The notes under the pieces are model-generated. The model saw only the letters and a list, made by a program, of their open reading frames with translations. It did no database searches and had not been told where the DNA came from. A DNA stretch of 64,000 bases, taken from positions 219,579,783-219,643,782 of the forward strand of contig NC_085141.1 of assembly GCF_024139115.2 (NCBI RefSeq), written 5' to 3'. Positions 20,580-32,974 of this stretch are shown here, piece after piece. Position 1 is the stretch's first letter; each line of letters starts with the position of its first letter. The DNA comes from Armigeres subalbatus (Eukaryota > Arthropoda > Insecta > Diptera > Culicidae). A program made the position numbers and the translations under genes.

Positions 20580-22046
20580 GGAAACTGATTATCATCGACT
20601 ATGACGACAGCAACAACAAAAATCAGTAGGATACAGTTGGATACATGAATATAACCAACAATAGAACGGACCATTTATCCATACCGCGACTACGGCAAGT
20701 TGAACACAGCCTTAAATTCTAACGACAATCCGTTGAAAAAATATTATTCGAAAACAGTTAACCATTTTCTTTAAATCATTCCTCTTGATAACTACTCTAC
20801 CCGTGAAAACATTATCGAAGAATTTAGCATAAACTTCCTAAGGATAACGCAACCTTATTTAGCCTAATTACCTAAATCATTATTGTACGTCTCCGCTGAA
20901 ATAAAGCACATGACCCTTTTACCCCACCTCCCTAAAATAAATGGCAATGTTCGCAGGGAGTTAATCAGTGAAGGTGAGCGTCAGGTTTATGAGGTTATCA
21001 TTCAACTGAATGAATATCGTTCTATACTTATTCGGTTGATATCATTCGAGGAAATGGAAAGTATCATCAACAAACCATATGTGTGATAACGAAAGTGACG
21101 CATCGTACACGTCACCCAGCTGTTTCGTTTCTTTGCCAGGACAGTAGCACTTGACATAGGTACATCAGCGTATAACGTGGAGAAGTAACAAACTACAATA
21201 AAGTTTGCCACAATCTGAGGTTATCATGCGAATTTCGGCCAACCAAGCCGTTTACTGGCGTCGTTGTTATGTGTACAAAGATCACGTGCACGTTATCTCT
21301 AGCGCGTGCGCAGATGGTACATGCAGACTAGTTTGTTTCGGTCGCACTATTATCAACAACAAACCGATTATATGCTATGTTGTAATTATTTACTCTATCA
21401 GTTTACTAGGTTTGTAGTTGAATTAGGGCAACACAACGAGCAAATCCATATTACTGAGGAATTATTCGCAAAGGTTAACGTTCCGTAAATTTGCACTAAC
21501 TAAAATCCAGATTGATCCCCCGCCGAGCTATGGATCGTCAAGCCCTTGTCGAGTTGCATGTTTTGTTTTAATTTCTGTTTAATTTTCAATATTGAATTAG
21601 AAAACAGGATTCTACGATGCAAATATAATTTAAATTAATTTATTTTCATAAATTTCACATTTGGAGTTAGAATCAAATGTATAATCAACAAAATAGCTAT
21701 TCGCCTTGGAAATCATATGGCACCCTGAGAAACCTGAGATCAGGACAGAGCCCCATCCTCGGTTCCATCGGTGGATTTTTGGTGTTCATTGGTTTATCAG
21801 GAACATGCAATATTTTAGTGGTTTTCTCATCTGGGCACTGGGTATCAACCGGTTCATTGGACTGTTCCCGGAAAGTAAAATACCAATATCGTACTGTCCA
21901 AATAATGATGCTATCAGAAATATAGCAAATCGTTGAAATTAAGAGTTGAAGAGTAGTAACTTACCTGTATTTTACTAACGACTTTTACAATTAAAATCTA
22001 GAAAAAATCCAGAAGAATCATAATCTCCCAACTTCCTTAAAAAAAC
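20580..22046. other. unassigned DNA
   Basis: Two short open frames (20883-21086 and 21677-21936) are present, but neither resembles a known family. The 21220-21340 part is somewhat GC-richer. No splice-bounded exon could be supported. Confidence 0.25.
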
Positions 22047-22060
22047 AAACCCTCCATCAC

Positions 22061-22356
22061 TTCTTCTTCCTCTTCTTATTGGCATTACATCCCCACACTG
22101 GGACAGAGCCGCCTCGCAGCTTAGTGTTCATTAAGCACTTCCACAGTTATTAACTGCGAGGTTTCTAAAGCCAGGTTACCATTTTTGCATTCGTATATCA
22201 TGAGGCTAACACGATGATACTTTTATGCCCAGGGAAGTCGAGACAATTTCCAATCCGAAAATTGCTTAGACCGGTACCGGGGAATCGAACCCAGCCACCC
22301 TCAGCATGGTCTTGCTTTGTAGTCGCGCGTCTTACCGCACGGCTAAGGAAGGACCC
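22061..22356 (-). mobile_element. Feilai-like tRNA SINE, near complete
   Basis: Minus-strand copy. It starts on the + strand with the tail complement TTCTTCTTCCTCTTCTTATT, continues GGCATTACATCCCCACACTG, and ends with the tRNA-like head containing CGGGGAATCGAACCCAGCCA (B-box complement) and CTTACCGCACGGCTAAGGAA. It is flanked by AAACCCTCCATCAC (22047-22060) and AAACCCTACATCAC (22357-22370), a 14-bp duplication with one mismatch. Confidence 0.85.
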
Positions 22357-22638
22357 AAACCCTACATCACACATATTAAATTTTACTGACTTTTTCTTTT
22401 CGAAGGCTTTTCTCTCGAAGGGTATCAGCCTGGAAAATAATAATTAGAATTTTTCATATAAGTGAGGTCCACTTTACTACAGACTGCCATCTACACAACC
22501 AACTTAAAACGCATTGCATCGATGTCAATTCGAGTGTATAAATTAAAAAATTTCCCGAAAACATTCAAAATTGTTTTTTTATAACATGTGTAATAGGCAT
22601 GTTGCAACCAGTCACTTGGGTGAGGCGAACCCAGGTAA

Positions 22639-22805
22639 AGGCTGGCTTACACCTCGGGAAAATTTTCCGCCGGATTTTTACCCCCGTGTATTTTAAATGG
22701 GGTCGGGATTTTGATTTTCCGTGCCTAAATCTCGAAAACATCGCATATGTAAAAATATGTACATGGGGAAAAATTCCGCGAACCAAATTCCCGAGGTGCG
22801 AGGCT
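22639..22805. mobile_element. MITE-like palindrome with CACCTCGGGAA arms
   Basis: GGCTGGCTTACACCTCGGGA and TTCCCGAGGTGCGAGGCTAC are imperfect inverses, and inner words such as AAAATTTTCCGC and GGGGAAAAATTCCGC also mirror. Non-coding. Confidence 0.5.
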
Positions 22806-22829
22806 ACCTTAGCCGACTATGATTACTTA

Positions 22830-24390
22830 ATTTGATATCTTTTTGCAGGGGCGACTCGTCCATACGTTCTACCTGTTCATGGAACAGGTAACTATTTTTA
22901 GGTCAGAAGTAAGAAATTAATGTCTTGGCAAATAATTTATCCAGTAAATTTTTTAAACAAAGCTTCACGTAATATTTCCAATGATTTTAACATCTAAACA
23001 TCTGAAGAAACAAAATATTTCGTAAGCAGATGAAGTTAACGCCACATGCTTGGCGTACAGTCAAATTGCAGCTAAATGTGTGTTTCTCTGAAAAACTACA
23101 CCCCATCACATAGAAAGCTTTTGCCAGTCGTACGATCTATAATGAAGAACCAACAGCAGCGCTGCCAGAAGTCAAATTTATAGTTTTGCGCCATGACAAA
23201 TGATTTGAAATAATTTCCTCCTTGGTGTGCTCACTTGTTCTCCGCGCGCAGAGAACCAGCGTGAGCGTTGCCAGCTTTCTCCGTTTTCTCACATCATCCT
23301 CTTTCGCAAGCGAAGCAAGTACGTTTAGATGCAAGTTCTGCTATGCGCGCAGGAGTCAAACCCGTTCGACGCGCTGCGAGAACAACCAACGATGCGCACC
23401 TTCGGTTAGGCTCGATCGTAGTGTCGGGCTGTGCTTTGCCGAAAGGCGCACCGCGCACGCTTTCGCGCCGATGATTGGAAACAGTTGTTTGCGTTTTCAA
23501 AAGAGAGATTAAATAATGCTTTTTTACGAATACTCAAAATCAATCAACATAGAGAAAAAGGTATAGTTTTCACTAAATTTGAAAAATTAAATAACTGGAA
23601 CACATTTCAGCTTCTAAATGTGACTCATTGGTCGTCACAATCTGGGGTCGCATCAAATAATAATAGTATAATTATATACTAATTATATACTATAATTATT
23701 ATACTAATAATGGTTAATAACATTTCTTTCATAGCAAAAAAATATGTGAGAGTTTAAATATTAGCGCCGATCCGTGTACCCTGAATGGTGGAATGAGCCG
23801 ATATGAAAGATCTTTATTCTGAGCAATATCCAATTATTGCCAACTGTTACCAAGTTAGATTTTAGACTATCTGCGAGAGTCTAAAATTTTAAGTGCATCT
23901 AAATTTAAAACATTTTTGTAACAAAAGAGAAAAATAAGTCATTTATTGTTTTGTAAATCTTTTCTATTTAAATTGTTTTTTTTTCTAATATTTGGTTAAG
24001 TTGTTAATTGGTTAATATTAGATTACATGTCCAACTTTCATTCGAAACCACTCAGCTTGGTGAATATTTTTTTATCAGCATGGTAGAACAGGTGTAGCAA
24101 AAGTCCACGAGACGCCCCTGTCTTTTTGGTTGTTTTAACGGTTAGAATAACAAAACGTGTAGCACAAAAATCTTACTGTGACATCAGATCGAATACTATT
24201 CCTGCTATCGATGAGAGCAAATCGAAAACAAATTTGATATGGGTTCCGAAAACAAAATGAGTACACAGTTTGATATCAGATCATGCAATTTAGAAATGTA
24301 CAGCAAAATCAGATCAAAATATGTTTTTACAGTCGCGGTTTTCGCGGATTGGAATTTGATTAGTTTGTATATGAATAAAAGGAAAAAGAC
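22830..24390. other. unassigned DNA with GC-rich island
   Basis: Bases 23220-23480 are clearly more GC-rich than the rest and contain GTTCTCCGCGCGCAGAGAAC, a palindrome, and many CpG steps. All six frames are rather open there because AT-rich stops are scarce. It may be a promoter or 5' UTR exon, but no coding exon is recognisable. An AT palindrome lies at 23660-23705. Confidence 0.25.
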
Positions 24391-24394
24391 AGGA

Positions 24395-24600
24395 TCACCG
24401 TCTTCTAGGTAGAGGTAGCACAAACTGAATACTTAACACCTAGCATTATATAACGGACAGCGCATTCTCTGAACACCCAGTGGACCAGCGGAGAACTTTT
24501 CGCTTCACGACTTTTTTCTCTTAATAGGGCTGGAATCGAACCCGGGCTCCACGACACCGACTGACGCCGCTAACCGTACGTCCATGAACGCATTTTTACA
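24395..24600 (-). mobile_element. third tRNA SINE family
   Basis: GGCTGGAATCGAACCCGGGC is the complement of a B box, and CGACTGACGCCGCTAACCGT corresponds to the head. The same layout (ACCGTCTTC, AATACTTAACA, ACGGACAG, CACTGGAC) recurs at 32975-33200 in an Osbp intron. Confidence 0.65.
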
Positions 24601-25384
24601 ATGCTGTTCACTGTTGTGAGAAGAAAGCGCCAATAAAAAAAAACATCGTTGACAAATCTTCATTGTTCAACTGCTATCTATTTCAACCGTCTGCTGTTCA
24701 AGGATAACAGCAGTTCATTTTAATTTGTTTACCATTCAATCAATGAAACACGATTCGTTTCGTCTTTTCCTACAGTGATACTAAATATACGGTCAAAGCA
24801 TATTTATACGACACTGCGACGGGGGTTTGTTCAATCCATATAGATGGATCATTATTGAGGTTATCGCTATATGCACGCAAAAGCTAGTCCTACAAGTGAT
24901 AGAAAACAATTTTGACAGATTGCCTTCGGCCAAACTATTCACATCGAATATTATAAATATACCTATACAAAATTTAGATAAGAATAATGTTGCATGCATG
25001 TTTCGTATGTAATTCGATTTAAAAAAAATATAGCTTTTGAAGTTCCACGAAGGCATTTTCGCACATTCGCCCACATTTGGGTGATTCAATATACACTTTT
25101 TTGTAAGCAAATCAAGCCAAGAGTGTTTCCGCTATGCTCTCTTAGCTGCGTTTGGTGTTTGGGGTTTTACGTACACATCCAAAACCTCATATTCAAAATG
25201 TTAACCATTCATACATCACATAAGAAAACATGTTCGCTTCTATAAATTGTAAATTGGATATTACTAATTCCAGTCTACATATTTTTTATCCTTCACTATG
25301 TATTGTGATTTTCTAATTATAATTAAGTTCATCACATACAATTTATCACTATAAATCATTTTCAGGTATTAAAATTCGCGATTT

Positions 25385-25677
25385 TGTCAATTTCACATTT
25401 TCTTTTTATACTTCTTCAATGGCTCTACATTCCAACTGCAGCTTGGCCTGCTTTTCAACTACTTCTATTAGCATTTCTACAGTTATTAATTGAAAGCTTT
25501 ATATGCCCGCCAATGCATGAATGTGTATTTTTTGTGGCAAGTACAATGGATACACTATGCCAAGGAAGTTTCCCACACGAAAACAACCTGGACCGGACCG
25601 AGAATCGACCTCGCCATCTCCGGATTGGCAATCCTACGCCTTTGCACGCAAGGCTAATTGGAGACCTCACATTTTAG
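25385..25677 (-). mobile_element. second SINE family, fullest copy
   Basis: It begins with CTTCTTCAATGGCTCTACAT and ends with GCACGCAAGGCTAATTGGAG on the + strand. The minus-strand B-box region reads GAGGTCGATTCTCGGTCC. The head is a tRNA-like sequence different from the Feilai-like family. No exact target duplication was found. Confidence 0.65.
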
Positions 25678-26035
25678 TTCTCTGAATTTGTTCGCTCGTG
25701 TTTTCTATCCATTGATTGATATGAAAATCATCACCACAGTTCTCAACCTGGGGTACATGTACCCATGGGGATACCTTCGCTGGCCCCAGGGGGTACCTCA
25801 GACAAAAATGCGTAATACATCCGCATAATATTTTAAATAAAAACTTATTGATAAAGTTTTGATAATTGTTTAATTTTTAATTCTAAAGGCAGATTTGTGC
25901 ATAATATGCTTGATGTTCGGCAAATCAAAGCTAGTAAAACTTGCCTACCACAATCAGCATAGGAATCAATACCTTTTAGAATATAGGTATATCGAAAGTA
26001 CTTTACGTCGAATGGACATATGGTCGAAGGAACAT

Positions 26036-26326
26036 CTTCTTCTTCTTCTCATTGGCATTACATCCCTACCCTGGGACAGAGCCGCCTCGCAGCTTAGTGT
26101 TCATTAAGCACTTCCACAGTTATTAACTGCGAGGTTTCTAAGCCATGTTACCATTTTTGCATTCGTACATCATGAGGCTAACACGATGATACTTTTATGC
26201 CCAGGGAAGTGGACACAATTTCCAATCCGAAAATTGCCTAGACCGGCACCGGGAATCGAACCCATCCACCCTCAGCTTGGTCTTGCTTTGTAGCCGCGCG
26301 TCTTACCGCACGGCTAAGGAGGGCCC
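26036..26326 (-). mobile_element. Feilai-like tRNA SINE with 11-bp target duplication
   Basis: Near-complete minus-strand copy flanked by exact CGAAGGAACAT at 26025-26035 and 26327-26337. The tail complement is CTTCTTCTTCTTCTCATTGG and the head complement ends GCACGGCTAAGGAGGGCCC. Confidence 0.9.
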
Positions 26327-27052
26327 CGAAGGAACATTTAGTCGAAAATGAATCCTAACACACTAGAGACGTAAGACATTGGGTCAATAATAATTGAAAA
26401 ATAAATTATTTATTGTGGTTTTTCAAAAAGTAACATAATTATTGCTCCAAGTGACACTTGGTCGGAAATTCATATGACCATTTGGTCGAAACTAAAAAAT
26501 TTCGGTCAATAATTATCGAATCAAGTTTGGAAGTGAATTTTATACTGAACTAATTATTGTATAAATATTGAGTATAAGAAAGAGAATTAATAAAAAGAAT
26601 ACAAAAAGCATTTTCAATCGACCAAGTGTCCCTTTGACTAAACGTCATTCCGACTAAATGACGAAACGAAATGATCAAATGTCATTCGACAAAATGTCAA
26701 TAAACAAAATGTTCCAATGTCGACTACGATGAAGTATTGGCAAAATAACTTTGATATCATTGGTGTTTGAGCCCGTTCCGAAAACTAGAACCAAGGATAT
26801 TTCACCACCCGTACCTAATATTTTGCTATTTCTGTAGGTTTTCAATTTTTCTATAATCCACCATCCAGAAGCTTCCATTTGCTTAGGTTAAAAATCCTCA
26901 TTATTCGTATTCGTTTCTTCCGCTGCTGATTGAACTTCCTCTTCTCCATTGTATTCCTCTAATCAGTTTCTTCCAGACCTCTTGTGGATTTGTGTTTATT
27001 TAAATTTAGCTTAAAATTTAATGAATGATTTATTTTACTAAATAACCTATTA

Positions 27053-27214
27053 GGAGCCGTACACTAATTACGTAAGCACTTATGGGGGGAGGGGGTCTGC
27101 CATTTTCTTACGTTCCATATAAATAAAAAAATATTTGTATAGAAACAATCTTACATGAGGGGAGGGGGCTTGAAAAACCCAGAAAAATTGCTTACGTTAT
27201 TAGTGTACGGACCC
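27053..27214. mobile_element. MITE with CCGTACACTAATNACGTAAGC ends
   Basis: GGAGCCGTACACTAATTACG and CGTTATTAGTGTACGGACCC are inverses. Inner GGGGGGAGGGGG and GAGGGGAGGGGG tracts follow each arm. Non-coding. Confidence 0.7.
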
Positions 27215-28014
27215 GCACGACTGAAATTCGCTTTCAATATTCGACTAAATTTCCATGCGACTAAATGCCCTTTGGACTAAATGTCATTCGACCAAACGTC
27301 ATTCGAAATGTCGTCCGACGAAGTGAAAAAATGTAAAAAAATGTTGAAAAACATGCTTCTGAATAAAAATCTAGAAAGGTTCGGAAACCCCTATTTTAGA
27401 GACTCGAAAGACTTTTTTTTGAAAAGCTGAGTAGTTCCGTTGTAAGAAGCTTGTAAGTCTCCTTCAAAGCAGTTCGTAAGCCTCATTTTAAAAGGTCTTT
27501 TAAGAGGCTGGGAAACCTTCTTTCAAGTGGCTCAAAAGTCTCCTTTTAAGAGCTACGAAAGTTTTTTTTAAGAGGCTCAGAAGTCTTCTTTCAAGAGACT
27601 CGAAATCCTTTTCTCATGAGGCTTGAAATCTTCATGTATAAACATTATTTGAATTGGAAAGTTTCACGGAATAACGGTGTTGTAAACAACTTTCAGGATA
27701 GGAACCATTTGAATAATGGTGACTGGTGAGTCACATATCCCGTTAGCTTTCAGGTCTGTTTTTCATATATCTTGTTAGCTACGCTTGTTCTCTTTACGGC
27801 TTTAAAATAGGGGGTACCTCAATGGATGCAAAACTTTGTAGGGGTACCTCTCAAGAAAAAGGTTGAGAACCGCTGCTCTAGCCAAGTAAAACCATAATCT
27901 TTAACCCCTTCGTCAGCAACCCAGTCTTCACGCCAAAAAGCAACAACGCTATAGCTATACCGTCTCTCTTGCCCCAACGTTTAATCCGGGTAGTTGAAGC
28001 GCCTTAGGACCGGT

Positions 28015-28095
28015 ATCCATACCCATTGGCGTAACTACAGGGGGGCTAGGGGGGGCTATAGCCCCACCTAGAATCAAGTTAGCCCCCCTAGAGGA
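28015..28095. repeat. transposon terminus, GGCGTAACTACAGGGGGG
   Basis: CCATTGGCGTAACTACAGGG is followed by inverted GGGGGGCTA..TAGCCCCCCT tracts. This is the kind of GC-rich end carried by dispersed DNA elements in mosquitoes. The opposite end was not found. Confidence 0.3.
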
Positions 28096-28099
28096 GGTA

Positions 28100-29265
28100 G
28101 GGTTGAAGATCATCAATTTTTGCATGATGTACTTTGTGGATCTTCCCTAAAGGCAGTCGGCTTCTGTGCGGTCTTGAGCTTACCTGCATTGCATACCGCA
28201 AACTCAACGTCTTGTTCCTGTTCTTAAATCAGCTATATTTTGCTTCGGTATCCCTCCACAGTCCACACCTAACGAGTCTGCATTTTGCCACTTCACCACC
28301 CTTTACCATAAATCACTACATCGAGACTTCAAGAGAGAACACAATACAAAAGCCTTTCGTAGATCGGTTGCTGAATATGGAATACAGGAACCACAAACAT
28401 CCCTACAACGCCGACGGTTCCGTTTCAAGGCAAGGGATTGGCTCAGATGTCACAAGAGTGTTTGCAGATATCGCTCTCAATAGATAACGAATAAAGATAA
28501 AAAAAATGCAAAAACTGTTTCGAATCATTACAAGCCATGAAAATAAGGTTTTCGAACATGTTAGACCTCTTTATGTTTTCAAAAAGTATCAAAAATATAA
28601 CCGGTCAGCCCAGAATTACAATTCGTATCACAAATAAACCTTCTCTTAAATTTCCATTTAATTTGGATATAATTTCAAGGTGGCTCAAGTCGATTTAGTG
28701 TTTTTGGGCTATTTTTAAGATTCAAAAAACTCTAACATGACATATGAATATCGAAAATCAATGCAACAACCTCTAAACAAAAGCTTTTGGTGAGCTCTAC
28801 AAGTCTTCTGAACATTCCGATTTATTTCGTTTAGGTTCGGACCCTGTTTCAGTGATTTTCAAGCCTTAAAGTGCCTAAAAATACTGTTTCACTCAAAAGT
28901 AGTTGTAATCAAGAAAAAAATCGAATTTATAATGAATTATCGCAGATTCATTATATTATTATTCCTTTCTTTCCTAGACATATATTCATCTCATCGCGAA
29001 ACAAAGAAATACGGCAACAATTTCGTCGCTTCTTTTTGCTAACATGCGTGCTCACAGCTAAAAAAAATCACAAAAATAAGAAACAAATGAAGTCCAGGAG
29101 CAGTGACCCTACTTGCATATGTACGATTTACAGTTAAATTGTAAAAATTAGACAATGAACATTGCACGTTAAGATTTTTTGAAACAAATTGTTCATCTTT
29201 GTTTTCCGATGATTTTTATGGATACACTACGAACGATCTCCAAATTTTGTCTGTTGCTCGTAGCT
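28100..29265. other. unassigned AT-rich DNA
   Basis: A 117-codon + frame (28134-28487) ends in NADGSVSRQGIG, which faintly recalls the DGS start of a retroelement RNase H. The resemblance is too short to call. The rest shows nothing recognisable. Confidence 0.25.
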
Positions 29266-29270
29266 CGTGG

Positions 29271-29429
29271 AATAGGTACTTTTATATGCTATCTCTTTTC
29301 GTCTGCAGAAAAATTTACCCATTTTTTGAAGTTCAGTGGCATAACCCATTAATGAGTTATGCCGCCGAACTTCAAAAAATGGGTAATTTTTCTGCAGAGA
29401 GAAAGAGATAGCACATAAAAGTACCTATT
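29271..29429. repeat. 159-bp near-perfect hairpin element
   Basis: AATAGGTACTTTTATATGCT at 29271 mirrors AGCACATAAAAGTACCTATT ending at 29429. The arms stay paired almost to the centre (AACCCATTAATGAGTT) with only small mismatches. It is a MITE-sized palindrome. Confidence 0.8.
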
Positions 29430-31240
29430 AATGGGTAAACGAAAATCTCCATGCGAGCAATTTCCTGCACACTCATTGTTGCATGGAGGAAGAGGCTGTC
29501 CAAAACCACGTTTTTTGCGGTACGTAATTTGTGGACCAAAAACCATATTTTCTCATTTTTATTGTGTTTAAGACATAACAAAACAAAGCCTGGAATATGT
29601 TCGGTAAAAAAGTGTGACAATAATAGACATGGAGTTATGAAATCCCGCGAATTTCCACACTTGGACGAAACATCTGACAAAGCAAACGCCCACTAACCAA
29701 TGATGTACAGCGCCAATACATCATATTGGTACGGCGCTCCTCAACACGTGTCTATATCAGAAAAAAGAACCGCGGACGCGTGGTGCTTTGCTTCCCGAAA
29801 GCTGCCAGCAAAAAGTGCAATTTGCTTCCATGAGTTCATCGAAAACAGAAAATCACCACTTTTGATTTTATAGATCACGTTTTAGAGGATAAGTGACTAC
29901 TGCTATTGTCTTAGACCACGTTCAGACTATGAGCTTTAATCACTTGATATGAGCAAAGCGGACCGAACCAAATATTTTTAATATTTCGATCAAATTAATT
30001 TTTTATGAGAGGCTTTTCCGTGCTCTGATTAAAGAAGCTAAAGTAGATTTTTTGAAATTTGTAAATGACAATAGTTACCTATGTTTATTACCTGTTGCAC
30101 GAGGTAAACATAGATTATTGCTCCTCTCGTCTCTAAAATGTACAGTAATTTCAAGTTGCAATTAAAAAGATTTTCAAGTCCCCAAATAATAACAAAGAAT
30201 CCCAGATTGTCCTAACCCCCTATATCTGTCCGTTTGTACACAATTACGGGCTTGTGGAAAGACAAAATTGATGTTCCAGTCATCAATGCGAATGCTCGCA
30301 AAGTCATGATTGTGCATAAGCAATAAATATCACGTTTCAGCTTTGTTTTCAAACAGATTACTACCGAGCCGGTGCTCCACACCAAGCTCGGAAGTAGATA
30401 ATAATAAATCACACTCACTACCTATCTCATCATAGTGCCCGTTACATTCCGTCATGAAATTTTTGTTAGCTGCAATATGTATTTGTGTGTATATATTTTA
30501 CTCAGTGTTTTATTTCTAGAGCTTGTTTTATTTCGTTCGATTCACTACAAAGCTAATCATTGCAGTTGCCACCGTTTGGTGGTTGTTGTTTCGAATGCTT
30601 CATCTCTGCCAATGCCAGTGTCGCAACCTTGGCGGTTCATAAATCTGTTTCAGCAGAAAAAAAGATACTTCCGGTTGATGAACAAAATAACGTTACTGTT
30701 CCTGAATCGCATGCTTGCAAGTAATACCTAACCTACTGCTAGGAGCATGCTGTTAAAAATGGATACATATTGGACTTTAGAATGTCAACTTTTTTCCTCT
30801 TCCTTTGACTCGTACAAATTATGGTAAAAATGAACCCGCCATTGTTATATACCGATTTAAATTTGCCCCGGTCTACTCTGACAAAAACGTATACCAGATC
30901 TCTGTCCTCTACTCAATAACAATTGTTGAATGTTAAGTGAGTTAAGTTAAGTGATTATTATAATGTTTGATCTGATTTGGCGTTAGCGATAATGATGTTA
31001 GTTTTAGGAAAGCATTGTATCAAATGGTTTGTAAAACTGTTGATTCTGATATTTTTTTTAGGTTTATGACAACTGGAGAAAGGGTTATCAAATCACGAAC
31101 AACAAACTCCAACTGCACAAGCCACTTCGGCGTTAGTCTTAAACAACTTCTCATAAACAACTACATCAAGCCTTCAATGAAATGAACAAAATAATGAAAA
31201 CTAATTGCATATTATTCGGCAAATCGGCCGCACAACAATA
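29430..31240. other. unassigned AT-rich DNA
   Basis: No element or gene is recognised. A short palindrome lies at 30073-30113 (CCTATGTTTA..TAAACATAG). ACAAGCCACTTCGGCGTTAG at 31118 resembles the 3' end of the non-LTR copy ending at 49395 and may be a tiny relic. Confidence 0.3.
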
Positions 31241-31289
31241 ATTTTTTTGTTAAATATCTTGGCTGTGCATATGCAATGCACAGCACATG

Positions 31290-31425
31290 TTTCGAAATGG
31301 ACAAATTGATATGCAATTTGCGAAAAAGAATCCACGTGTCTTGGAGGGACTAGAACTCTCAACCTCCTACTCTCTAGATAGACGTGATAACCCCTATACA
31401 ACAAGACCACTTAAAGGTCCCGAGT
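31290..31425 (-). repeat. tRNA-like SINE head
   Basis: On the minus strand GTGGTCTTGTTGTATAGGGG and GGTTGAGAGTTCTAGTCCCT occupy A- and B-box positions at roughly tRNA spacing. The stems are imperfect. A SINE remnant is more likely than a gene. Confidence 0.4.
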
Positions 31426-31889
31426 ACCAACCTCCACCGCGGTTAGCTCTTTTTTGAAAATTGAATATCTTTCGGATGCTTGATTTGTCCAATCTTCACA
31501 TGTGCTTTACTGTTGTATATCCACAGTCAAGCGACCTCACATTATTTTATTAACGAGAACATCACACACTATGCCCCCAACAACGTGCTGGGCGGATTTG
31601 TATAGAGTGTGAATCAATCATGATGGCAATATTCGTTCATAAATGTTCTATGAATGATTTTATGAGTGAGGCCATTTTGCTCCGAGGGTGCATTAGAGCA
31701 CTTTTCTCCCCTACACATTGCGCTAGAGGTGGCATTTACCCAATCCAGTACTATGAAATAGCAGCGGTTCCTTCGTTCATCAATGTGATATTCTTCGGAT
31801 GATTGCGCTATAGGACTCGGCGAAGCGACTGAAGTTCTAACTAAATCTCCACCACTGCTTACGCATACCAATCTTCACTTTTGATCGTC

Positions 31890-32085
31890 CGTTAGTGTTA
31901 CATCCCCCATTGGGACAATGCTGCCTCGCAACTTAGTATTGAGTAGTAAACACTTCCATAGTTAACTGCACGGTTTTCAAGAGCCAAATTAGCATTTTTG
32001 TTGCCCTCGTATATGAGATCAACATGATGATACTCTTGTTTCATGGAAGTGCTCTTACCCCTAGGCTAAGGAAGGCCCCTATCAA
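31890..32085 (-). mobile_element. Feilai-like SINE, diverged copy
   Basis: TTACATCCCCCATTGGGACA, CTGCCTCGCAACTTAGTATT and AACATGATGATACTCTTGTT align with the family's body in minus orientation. The tRNA head is largely deleted, with CTAAGGAAGGCCCC left at the end. Confidence 0.65.
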
Positions 32086-32408
32086 ATGCAGTTGCTTGAT
32101 TAGGGGATTGATTTTACAAAATTAGGCCTCCATAAGGCGAAATACATGTTATCATTAAACATAAACGCTATTGAGTTTCATTCAGATCAAGGACCGATTT
32201 AGTTATTTCTGAATTATTTAATATCTAAGATCGAGGCCACTGGAAAATATGAATACATATACTACCAGCGTTACAAAAGTTACTAGTCATGTTAGAATAG
32301 CTATTCAGTGTGGTTTTACAATTCTTCACCTTTGCCCGCTTTGCCCTCAAGACTCATTAAAAACCCTAAATATTAATCTTTTTTTTACTTTTTTTCTCTT
32401 TGTTACAG

Positions 32409-32599
32409 ATGCAGCGGCTTCCGGTTCCGACGACGAAGACAACGAGTTCTACGATGCACAAGAGGAAGGCGGCTCCGTTGCTTCACAAGAGGACAGTTCG
32501 TTCATATTGAAAATTCCGGTCGCTCACCACCGACGTAACTCCAACGACGCTACGGGTAGCTCCTCAGAGGGCGAAGAAGGCAATAGTGAAACACAGCAA
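32409..32599 (+). CDS. Osbp: oxysterol-binding protein, FFAT exon
   Basis: An internal exon. It is preceded by a TTTTTTTACTTTTTTTCTCTTTGTTACAG-type acceptor (polypyrimidine tract plus CAG) and followed by the donor GTAAGT at 32600. It enters in phase 1 and leaves in phase 0. The product is acidic and Ser-rich: GSDDEDNEFYDAQEEGGS, then a Ser/Asp segment ending ETQQ. EFYDAQE with acidic residues before it matches the FFAT motif (consensus EFFDAxE), which binds VAP proteins on the ER and is the known ER anchor of OSBP. It lies between the missing N-terminal part (PH domain in the family) and the lipid-binding domain, as in OSBP. There is no start codon for the protein here; upstream exons were not found in the window. 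Confidence 0.85.
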
Positions 32600-32974
32600 G
32601 TAAGTTTGTTAGCTGAGCTATTTCATGTATAGACGCCTAATATATCAATCGACTTGAGCGTAGGCAATGTGAAACACTGCGAAATGGACTCTACTATTTT
32701 TTCTCAGTTCTTATTTGTACAGATGGCTTTTAATTGTAACCATTTTAAATCGCCACCTGAATCAACAGGAGCTAGCTCTAAATTAAGGCAAACTCTGATT
32801 ACATTGGTCGTCAGTAAATTTGTATTCACGATGCTCAAGTACTGTATCTGTAGTTCTCGACCTCTGAAATCGACTGGTGACTAGCATTAGTTGATTAATA
32901 GGGAAAATTCAGTGATTATTTTGTTACAAAGTCAGAGGGGGTTTTAGCTTAAACGGCGTTGAAGTTTTTTTAAG

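Larger units (their letters stand above)
25735..27875. mobile_element. hAT-like element with GGTTCTCAACC ends, nested insertions
   Basis: The left end is CAGTTCTCAACCTGGGGTAC and the right end GGTTGAGAACCGCTG. Inner flanks on both sides carry GGGGGTACCTC. CAGNGGTTCTCAACC ends of this kind belong to hAT-type elements. The interior holds repeated words such as TTGGTCGAAA and CGACTAAATGTCATT and no transposase. It hosts a SINE (26036-26326) and a MITE (27053-27214). No matching 8-bp duplication is visible, so the boundaries are provisional. Confidence 0.5.

Noticed and set aside
20883..21086. 67-codon frame (RRELISEGERQVYEVIIQLN) as a missed Osbp exon
   Set aside because: No match to OSBP regions that I know and no credible acceptor and donor pair in phase.
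23222..23682. Several overlapping frames in the GC-rich island
   Set aside because: All frames are open because AT-rich stops are scarce; no frame shows a family motif or convincing splice sites.
28134..28487. 117-codon frame with DGSVSRQGIG
   Set aside because: The resemblance to a retroelement RNase H covers only about ten residues and no catalytic set follows.
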